Of a stretch of 64,000 bases of DNA, positions 58,296-64,000 are shown in pieces. Positions within the stretch are counted from its first letter, which is position 1; every line of letters starts with the position of its first letter. This stretch comes from an uncultured Christensenellaceae bacterium. Its GTDB lineage: Bacteria > Bacillota > Clostridia > Christensenellales > Borkfalkiaceae. The notes below the pieces were generated by a model that saw only the letters and a list, made by a program, of their open reading frames with translations, was not told where the DNA came from and did no database searches. Both the position numbers and the translations under genes were made by a program. The stretch is from contig CAJUKJ010000004.1 in NCBI GenBank assembly GCA_910587365.1, positions 48,397 through 112,396 on the forward strand, read 5' to 3'.

Positions 58296-59321
58296 TTATC
58301 CAAGCTTAACTGTTCTGCAAAGAATATTGTATCCCCTGGTCATTACCCAGCCGCGGAGCCGCCAGGGTAAATAGTTTACCACCGTTGCGTAAGAACTGCT
58401 TCTCAGCTTTTTATAAAGCTTTTTGTCTTTAAGTTTTATATGATTCCACATTTCTTTAAGTGCCGCCTTACGCTCGGGCGAATATTCCGCACAGGTAAAG
58501 AAAAGCGTGTTCATCATAATAACTTCAAGCGTATGCCACATATAGTTTTTTAAACCCTTTGGCATCTTCTTTATTTCGTCCCACTTATATGCGTCCGTCA
58601 TACATAACATTACGCGTATCTGTTGTTCGTAACGCTTTACGAAGTTTTTTCGGTTAACCGACTGATCCTCGCGTCCGATAAAATAATGATAAAGGTCAAG
58701 GTTTAAATAACATACCGTCTTCATAAACGGCAACGGTTTGTATGCGAACAGGTTGTCTACGTAAAAAGTGTGTTCGGGAAGGATTGTGCCGCTTTTTAAA
58801 AGGTTTTCCCTCTTGTATAAGAGCGCGTGCATTAAAAGCATTCTCGAATACTTGAACTTTTTCATATTGTCCCAGCCGCAAATTACGTTTTGGGGCAACT
58901 TATCGATATACGCGCTGACATAGCGCGTATTATCGAGAACGTGGTCGTAAATAAAGTTTGTTATATACAGGTCGGGTACGGTTCCCTCTTCGAGATGCTC
59001 TTTTATTTTTGCTATAAGTTTTGTAAGAGCCTCTTCGTCAAGCCAGTCGTCAGAGTCAACTACTTTGTAGTAAAGACCCTGCGCAAGGCGTAAACCTGCG
59101 TTTACGCCCGAGCCATGCCCGCCGTTTTCCTTGTCTATAACCCGAACTATCGAAGGGTACTTTTCGGCGTATTCGTTGGCGATATTGATAGTATCGTCCT
59201 TAGAGCCGTCGTTGACAATAATAATTTCAACGTCGTCGCCGCCCGTAAGTAAACTGTCGACGCATTTGCGCATATAGCTTTGCGAGTTATAGCAAGGCAC
59301 GGTAAAGCTTATTAATTTCAT
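58296..59321 (-). CDS. Glycosyltransferase family 2
   Basis: A 341-residue GT-A enzyme. It opens SFTVPCYNSQSYMRKCVDSL, with IIIVNDGSKDDT (nucleotide site), GHGSGVNAGLRLAQG and the DXD motif KVVDSDDWLDEEAL. The C-terminal half is helical and basic. It probably adds a sugar to a cell-surface glycan; adjacency to a GtrA-like membrane protein and glf supports this. GGAG precedes the ATG after a CGGAAAA/TTTTCCG hairpin. Confidence 0.9.
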   Translation of the reverse strand: MKLISFTVPCYNSQSYMRKCVDSLLTGGDDVEIIIVNDGSKDDTINIANEYAEKYPSIVRVIDKENGGHGSGVNAGLRLAQGLYYKVVDSDDWLDEEALTKLIAKIKEHLEEGTVPDLYITNFIYDHVLDNTRYVSAYIDKLPQNVICGWDNMKKFKYSRMLLMHALLYKRENLLKSGTILPEHTFYVDNLFAYKPLPFMKTVCYLNLDLYHYFIGREDQSVNRKNFVKRYEQQIRVMLCMTDAYKWDEIKKMPKGLKNYMWHTLEVIMMNTLFFTCAEYSPERKAALKEMWNHIKLKDKKLYKKLRSSSYATVVNYLPWRLRGWVMTRGYNILCRTVKLG

Positions 59322-59404
59322 TTTATTCTCCGGAAAAAGTTTTCCGTATTAGTTTGTGTTATTTGCATCGGGATAATTCCGTAGACTAAACCGAATTTCT
59401 GCGA

Positions 59405-60451
59405 TTAATAATTTATTGCGTTGAAAGCAGCTTCTTTTTCATACTTGTTGGTAATTGCATTGCAAGCATTGGTAAAAGCTTTTTCAATCTTTTCGGGATA
59501 AGCAGCCTTATCTTCTTCTTTAAGGTTTTCCTTCTGGGAAGCTTTTACAATTGCATTATACTTCATAACCGCTGCGTTTACCTGAGATTTAGCCTGGAAG
59601 TATTCTTTTTCCGCGGTAGACTTAGTATTCTTGTCTTCCCAAAGCTTCATCTCGTTTTCAGCTTTAACGATTTTTTCCGTAGAAGCGTTTGCCGCAACAA
59701 GCTTGTCGTACTTAGCCTTGGACTTTTTAGCCATCTTGCTGTTATCGGGGAAGATAACGAGGAAGATGAAGAAGAATACAACCATTGAAAGTCCGCCGGT
59801 AAGTACAGTCTTAATAAGACCTGCTACCGTTGCAAGACCTTCGCTACCGGGTAAGTACCAGCCCCAGTGGGTAAAGAAGCAGTTAATGAAGCCCCAGACA
59901 GCGTTTGTTGCGATAGAAACGAGTACCCAACCGATGAAGTACCACATAGCCTGCCACCAAGGGTTTCCGTGCGAACGGAAAGTAATGTTTCTTTGAAGGG
60001 GGAAGTTTATGCACTGAGCCGTGAATACTGCAATTTCAAATGCAATGAAATACGCCCAACTGTTAGCATCGCCGAAAATTACATACGATGCGCCGTTGTT
60101 ACTTGCGAAAGACAACGTTACGGCAGGCCAGCCTACGCCGCCATCTACGTTAGGGAATATGCCCGTAAACGCATAAGGCAGGAACGTCATTACAATGAAC
60201 TGCCAGATTGTAACGCCTTCCGAGAATACGATAAAGAAGAACGCTTTCTGTAAAATGCTGGAACCCTTGGGGTGCTTGTCGCAGAAGCCGTACCAAACGC
60301 CCAGCCACCAACGCCAAATCTTCTGGAAAAACCTTACAAAACCGTTATTTGAAAGCGGTTTAAGCTGTTTTTGCAATTCCTCGACGGAATACTTCTTTGC
60401 TTCCGCTGTTTCGACAACAGCTTCGGCGGTTGCTTTTACTTCATCACTCAT
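59405..60451 (-). CDS. GtrA-like multipass membrane protein with a C-terminal coiled coil
   Basis: A 348-residue protein. After a ~60-residue soluble N-terminus there are about four to five membrane helices (residues 65-235) with CINFPLQRNITFRSHGNPWW, resembling the NF..R.F..F stretch of GtrA/flippase-like proteins. The C-terminal ~110 residues are a charged helix likely to form a coiled coil (KLVAANASTEKIVKAENEMK...). GtrA members move lipid-linked sugars across the membrane. The match is partial. It starts directly at the GH3 stop with AAGGAGG inside the GH3 tail. Confidence 0.65.
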   Translation of the reverse strand: MSDEVKATAEAVVETAEAKKYSVEELQKQLKPLSNNGFVRFFQKIWRWWLGVWYGFCDKHPKGSSILQKAFFFIVFSEGVTIWQFIVMTFLPYAFTGIFPNVDGGVGWPAVTLSFASNNGASYVIFGDANSWAYFIAFEIAVFTAQCINFPLQRNITFRSHGNPWWQAMWYFIGWVLVSIATNAVWGFINCFFTHWGWYLPGSEGLATVAGLIKTVLTGGLSMVVFFFIFLVIFPDNSKMAKKSKAKYDKLVAANASTEKIVKAENEMKLWEDKNTKSTAEKEYFQAKSQVNAAVMKYNAIVKASQKENLKEEDKAAYPEKIEKAFTNACNAITNKYEKEAAFNAINY

Positions 60452-62848
60452 CTATTTTGCCTCCTTTTTTACCTTTTCTTTTGATAAGAATCTGCCAACG
60501 CCCTTAAAGAAATGACCGTTGAACATGAGAAGTAACCCTTCCATTTGCCTGCGGCTCATACCGCCGAACTTGGCAAGACCCCTGATAGGCTGGTGTAACA
60601 CGCCCATTACGAGGGTATTTGCAAGCGTCCTCATTCCGAACGCCCTGCACGCGCTTATCGCAAAACGGATAACGCCCGAGAACGCTCTGCCAACCCAACG
60701 CTTTGAATATCTTAGGTCGGATATAGTACTGTTCTCTTCTATTACCATTCTCTTCTTTTTATAGAAGTTATAACCCGATTTGGGAATTTCTCTGCCCAAA
60801 AGCTCTTTAAATTCTTCCGCGCTTACGTTTGCTGCCTTACCGCTGTAATACGAAGGAAGCTTTTCAGGGTCGTAAGGCATTACGTCGGTAGTACCCGCCT
60901 TGGTTACGCTTGCCGTAAGGCGGATATCAACCGAGCTTGCGCCTATGTAAAGCTGATATTCGCCGCCTTCGACTTCCCACTTTTCCGTCTTAACGTTAAA
61001 GTAACGGAATGTTTTATCATCGAAAGGTATAGTTACCTGCGCGCTTTCGCCCGCTTTTATAAATACCTTTTTAAAGCCCTTTAATTCCTTTGCGGGACGG
61101 AACACCTTACCGTCCTTTTTGCCGACGTAAAGCTGTGCGATTTCCGCGCCGTCTACCGAACCCGTATTGGTAATTGTGAACGTTACGCCGTTTTCGCCCG
61201 CCTGTACGTTCGAGTATTCAAACGTCGTATACGAAAGACCGAACCCAAATGGATAAGCAACGGGAACGTTTGCCGTATCGTAATATCTGTACCCGACGTA
61301 AGGTCCTTCGCGGTATTCAACCGTCATTTCCTTACCGGGGAAGTGCGAAGCAGAAGAACAGTCGCTGTATTTTACAGGGAAAGTTTCCGCAAGTTTACCC
61401 GAAGGGTTAACATTACCGACGATAACGTCGAGAACCGCGCCTGCACCCGCCTGACCCGTCAGACAGCCGTAAACGATGGCGTCCGCGTCCTTGCACCATT
61501 CCGTTTCAACCGCACTTCCGCAAGAAAGCACGAGAACAAGCTTTTTGCTGTTTGCTCTTACCTTTTTGTAAAGCTCTATCTGGTTTTGGGGAATTTTTAT
61601 ATGCTCCCTGTCAAGACCTTCGGCTTCGGAAACCTCGTCAAGACCGAGACAAAGAATAACTACTTCCGCCCTCTTTGCAAGATTTGCCGCTTTTTTGGCA
61701 AGTCCGCCCTTCTTTGCTCCGTAACGGTCAAAGCCCTTTTCATAGCCTATAAAGTTGACGGCGTGTCTGCCTTCAAGCATTGTGGTAAGCTTTGTAGGAT
61801 TGACGACGGAAGAACCCGCGCCCTGATAGCGGGGATTTGCGGCAAAATCGCCTATGATAGCCGTTCTTGTTTCGGCAGACATAGGAAGCACGCCGTCGTT
61901 CTTTAAAAGAACAATGCTGTCCTCCGCACACTTACGCGCAATTTCGTGGTGCGCTTCAACGTCGAAGGGTTTGCCCTTCTCGCTTACGGTGGTCTTTTCG
62001 ACGAGGTCTAAAATGCGCATAACGCATTCGTCAACGTATTTAATATCAAGCTCGCCCGCGTTGACCGCCTTTACTATATCGGCAGAGCCGTATTTGCACG
62101 AAGGCATTTCAAGGTCGCTGCCTGCAACCGTGGAATTTACTTTGTTGTTTGTACCTGCCCAGTCGGAAACTATCACTCCGTCAAAGCCCCACTCTCCGCG
62201 CAGTATATCGCGCAAAAGATGGGTGTTTTCATCTGCGTGTGTTCCGTTTACACGGTTATAAGAGGTCATTATAGATTGCGTCTTGCCCTCTTTGACAGCA
62301 ATTTCAAATGCGGTAAGATAGATTTCACGCAGGGTTCTTTCGTCCACTACCGTGTCCGAAACCATACGCCTTTCTTCCTGGTTGTTGCCTGCAAAGTGCT
62401 TTACGCAAGCCGAAGTACCTGCTTCCTGAATACCGCGTATATACGACGCTGCCATCTTACCTGCAAGGTAAGGGTCTTCCGAGAAGTACTCGAAGTTTCT
62501 TCCGCAGCGCGGGTTGCGCTTCATACACGTGCCGGGACCCAAAAGAACGTTTACGTTCATAGACGCCGCTTCCTTACCGAGAGCTTCGCCCATTTTCTCG
62601 CCGAGTTCTTCATTCCAGCTATTAGCCATAGTGGCAGCCGTGGGGAAGCACGTCGCGGGAATACTTGCGTTAAGACCGAGGTGGTCTGCCGCAGCAGCCT
62701 GCTTCCTCAGTCCGTGCGGGCCGTCAGCCAAAAACAACGAAGGCACGCCCAGCTCGGGGAAATCCTGTGTCTGCCAGAAATCTTTACCCGTAAGAAAAGC
62801 TGCCTTCTGTTCAAGCGTCATCTCTGACACTACTTTTTGCTTATCCAT
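60452..62848 (-). CDS. GH3 beta-glucosidase-type enzyme, conventional domain order
   Basis: A 798-residue enzyme without signal peptide. The catalytic barrel comes first: GVPSLFLADGPHGLRKQ, RNPRCGRNFEYFSEDPYLAG, CVKHFAGNNQEERRM and nucleophile Asp in GFDGVIVSDWAGTNN (near 230). The C-domain follows (EDSIVLLKNDGVLPM; GAGSSVVNPT), then a fibronectin III-like domain after AYPFGFGLSYTTFEYSN. An extra ~110-residue C-terminal tail (from KKKRMVIEENSTISDLRYSK) is basic and resembles tails of cytosolic GH3 in gut Firmicutes. Substrate probably a beta-glucoside, not proven. Confidence 0.93.
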   Translation of the reverse strand: MDKQKVVSEMTLEQKAAFLTGKDFWQTQDFPELGVPSLFLADGPHGLRKQAAAADHLGLNASIPATCFPTAATMANSWNEELGEKMGEALGKEAASMNVNVLLGPGTCMKRNPRCGRNFEYFSEDPYLAGKMAASYIRGIQEAGTSACVKHFAGNNQEERRMVSDTVVDERTLREIYLTAFEIAVKEGKTQSIMTSYNRVNGTHADENTHLLRDILRGEWGFDGVIVSDWAGTNNKVNSTVAGSDLEMPSCKYGSADIVKAVNAGELDIKYVDECVMRILDLVEKTTVSEKGKPFDVEAHHEIARKCAEDSIVLLKNDGVLPMSAETRTAIIGDFAANPRYQGAGSSVVNPTKLTTMLEGRHAVNFIGYEKGFDRYGAKKGGLAKKAANLAKRAEVVILCLGLDEVSEAEGLDREHIKIPQNQIELYKKVRANSKKLVLVLSCGSAVETEWCKDADAIVYGCLTGQAGAGAVLDVIVGNVNPSGKLAETFPVKYSDCSSASHFPGKEMTVEYREGPYVGYRYYDTANVPVAYPFGFGLSYTTFEYSNVQAGENGVTFTITNTGSVDGAEIAQLYVGKKDGKVFRPAKELKGFKKVFIKAGESAQVTIPFDDKTFRYFNVKTEKWEVEGGEYQLYIGASSVDIRLTASVTKAGTTDVMPYDPEKLPSYYSGKAANVSAEEFKELLGREIPKSGYNFYKKKRMVIEENSTISDLRYSKRWVGRAFSGVIRFAISACRAFGMRTLANTLVMGVLHQPIRGLAKFGGMSRRQMEGLLLMFNGHFFKGVGRFLSKEKVKKEAK

Positions 62849-62883
62849 TATTTTACCCTTCTTATTAATTTTTTACTTATTAT

Positions 62884-62912
62884 AAAATATCACAAAAAAA
62901 GTAATATGTCAA
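62884..62912 (-). promoter_or_regulatory. Promoter of the GH3-GtrA unit
   Basis: Minus strand: TTGACA (62907-62912), 17-bp spacer, TATTTT (62884-62889). A small inverted repeat CAACA aa TGTTG overlaps the -35 and could be an operator. Confidence 0.7.
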
Positions 62913-62953
62913 CATTTGTTGCACAACTTGCTGTTTTTACACCGCAAACGGCA

Positions 62954-62999
62954 TAAAAAAAGTTCCCGCACGGACTGCATTGCGCAGTGAGTGCGGGAA
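62954..62999 (-). terminator. Terminator of the coiled-coil gene
   Basis: TTCCCGCAC/GTGCGGGAA arms with inner ACTGC/GCAGT pairing, followed on the minus strand by seven U. Confidence 0.92.
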
Positions 63000-63013
63000 A
63001 ACGCTTAATTTTA

Positions 63014-63250
63014 TTACTTCTTTCCGTAGAGATTAATGTACTCTTCGTTAAGTTTTTTAAGACGTTCGCGCCCTTTGTCTATGAGCGAAGCGTAAAGCTT
63101 GAAATAATCAGCCTCGTTTTTGTCAGGCTCGGTACCTTCGAGAAGGGCAAGCATCAAAACCGTTTGCGAACGCAAAAGTTTCTTTTCGAGTGCCTCAATT
63201 TCCTGTTCGCAGTCATCTATAGCGTTCTTTAAATCTTGCTTTTTGGACAT
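63014..63250 (-). CDS. Small coiled-coil hypothetical protein
   Basis: A 78-residue soluble protein, almost entirely helical with heptad spacing (LKNAIDDCEQEIEALEKKLL; LIDKGRERLKKLNEEYI). Not recognised. It lies 22 bp after the uL15-like gene and ahead of a strong terminator, so the two probably form an operon. AAAGGAGG precedes the ATG. Confidence 0.7.
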   Translation of the reverse strand: MSKKQDLKNAIDDCEQEIEALEKKLLRSQTVLMLALLEGTEPDKNEADYFKLYASLIDKGRERLKKLNEEYINLYGKK

Positions 63251-63272
63251 AATATTTACCCTCCTTTAAAGG

Positions 63273-64000
63273 TTAAACCCTGATTACAGAACCACCGGTA
63301 AGAATAATCATCTTAACCGCCTCTATCGAGAAATAGTGCGCCTCGACCGTAAGCGGTTTGGCAAGCGTTCCGCGCGCAAGCACTTTAACGTAGCCGATGT
63401 TTTTATCTACAAGCTTTTTCGCTTTAAGGCTTTCAAGACTTACTATCTCGTCCCTTTCATAATTAGCCGACAGCGTGTCGATATTTATAATTGCCTTTTT
63501 ACCCTTGGGTTTAACGGCGTTTTCACGCTTGCTTTCCACTAAGGATACGGCTACCTTGTCGGCGATAATATCGTTAACCTCTTCGGCGGAAACCTCTTCG
63601 CGCTGTTTTTCGGCAACTTCCTGCCTGCTCTGTTCGCGTATAGCTTCCTTTTCCTCTTCGGTTTGTTCAACGATAGGCTCTTCCTCGATTACCTCGGGTT
63701 CCTCTTCAACGATAGGTTCTTCCTCGATTACCTCAGGTTCCTCTTCGACGATAGGCTCTTCCTCGATTACCTCGGGCTCCTCTTCAACGATAAGCTCTTC
63801 CTCGATTACCTCGGGTTCCTCTTCGACGATAGGTTCTTCCTTGATTACCTCGGGTTCCTCTTCGACGATAGGCTCTTCCTCAATTACCTCGGGTTCCTCT
63901 TCAACGACAGGTTCTTCCTCGATTACCTCGGGTTCCTCTTCGACAATAGGTTCTTCCTCGATTACCTCGGGTTCCTCTTCAACGATAGGTTCTTCCTCGA
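63273..64000 (-). CDS. Repeat-rich protein ending in an uL15-like domain, partial
   Basis: The frame is open to the window edge, so the N-terminus is missing. The visible part begins with at least eight copies of a 13-residue acidic repeat (EEEPIVEEEPEVI), then a helical linker (EEEKEAIREQSRQEVAEKQR), then about 75 residues closely resembling the C-terminal domain of ribosomal protein uL15: INIDTLSANYERDEIV, LKAKKLVDKNIGYVKVLARG, KPLTVEAHYFSIEAVKMI. It is not the ribosomal protein itself, because the glycine-rich uL15 N-terminus is replaced. It may bind RNA or ribosomes through the domain. Function unknown. Confidence 0.8.
   Translation of the reverse strand, partial: EEEPIVEEEPEVIEEEPIVEEEPEVIEEEPVVEEEPEVIEEEPIVEEEPEVIKEEPIVEEEPEVIEEELIVEEEPEVIEEEPIVEEEPEVIEEEPIVEEEPEVIEEEPIVEQTEEEKEAIREQSRQEVAEKQREEVSAEEVNDIIADKVAVSLVESKRENAVKPKGKKAIINIDTLSANYERDEIVSLESLKAKKLVDKNIGYVKVLARGTLAKPLTVEAHYFSIEAVKMIILTGGSVIRV
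63669..64000. repeat. 39-bp tandem repeats inside the uL15-like gene
   Basis: Eight or more copies of a 39-bp unit run to the window edge with a few silent or conservative changes. They encode the 13-residue Glu/Pro/Val repeat. In-frame length and coding pattern exclude a CRISPR array. Copy number is likely to vary between strains. Confidence 0.92.

Noticed and set aside
63669..64000. 39-bp repeats resembling a CRISPR array
   Set aside because: There are no unique spacers; the unit is an exact multiple of three and encodes a continuous acidic peptide repeat in frame with the uL15-like domain.

Overview
The window looks like a chromosomal segment of an uncultured gut Clostridia-type Firmicute. 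Supporting signs are the order TIGR03960 radical SAM / DUF2344 / RNase G / L21 / L27, an L27 with the N-terminal extension that Firmicutes cleave with the Prp protease, ECF-type vitamin S components, a bile salt hydrolase, many plant- or host-glycan enzymes, and several dispersed palindromic repeats of the kind common in gut Firmicutes. No rRNA, tRNA, CRISPR array, transposase or prophage module was seen. Names rest on motifs read by eye, since no database search was possible.

Layout. 1-2442: vitamin B6 salvage (PdxR-like regulator, divergent ECF S component and pyridoxine-type kinase). 2492-11868, minus strand: TcdA, two PLP enzymes of sulfur amino acid metabolism, TsaE-TsaB-RimI, an alpha/beta hydrolase, a membrane-anchored MurF, Ddl and NADP-isocitrate dehydrogenase. 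11944-13172: riboflavin transporter under an FMN riboswitch. 13348-14621: a small hypothetical and a bile salt hydrolase. 14715-21421: an operon of LytTR regulator, GHKL kinase, small membrane protein, membrane-anchored GH3 and a carbohydrate-binding lipoprotein. 21467-30371: helicase-exonuclease fusion, DegV, GlyA, cardiolipin synthase, LRR lipoprotein and a SecB-like protein. 30391-37412: the conserved radical SAM / RNase G / ribosomal protein block, interrupted by an XRE-lipoprotein cassette. 37418-45547: phosphoesterase, GNAT, AEC transporter, a broken MerR gene, uronate catabolism (UxaC, KdgK) and GH43. 45736-49120: a second membrane-anchored GH3. 49296-49850: a second XRE cassette. 50057-55794: PuuR-like regulator and the PotABCD polyamine transporter. 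55930-64000: UDP-galactopyranose mutase, ROK kinase, GT2, GtrA-like protein, a conventional GH3, a coiled-coil protein and a repeat-rich protein ending in an uL15-like domain.

How the parts fit. The glycan enzymes (three GH3, GH43, UxaC, KdgK, ROK kinase) describe a scavenger of plant or mucosal oligosaccharides and uronates. Two of the GH3 proteins have their domains in the reverse of the usual order and carry a membrane helix at each end. The second has 21-bp direct repeats upstream that resemble LytTR-regulator sites, which suggests the LytTR system beside the first GH3 may control it.

The least explained material is non-coding and concentrated around the polyamine operon: a ~270-nt leader with five hairpins, two copies of a ~170-nt intergenic element whose stems differ but stay paired, and a row of five mini-hairpins with near-identical 7-nt spacers. 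These are the best candidates for something undescribed. Several promoters also place the -10 box only 6-9 nt before a start codon that has no Shine-Dalgarno sequence, which predicts leaderless mRNAs.
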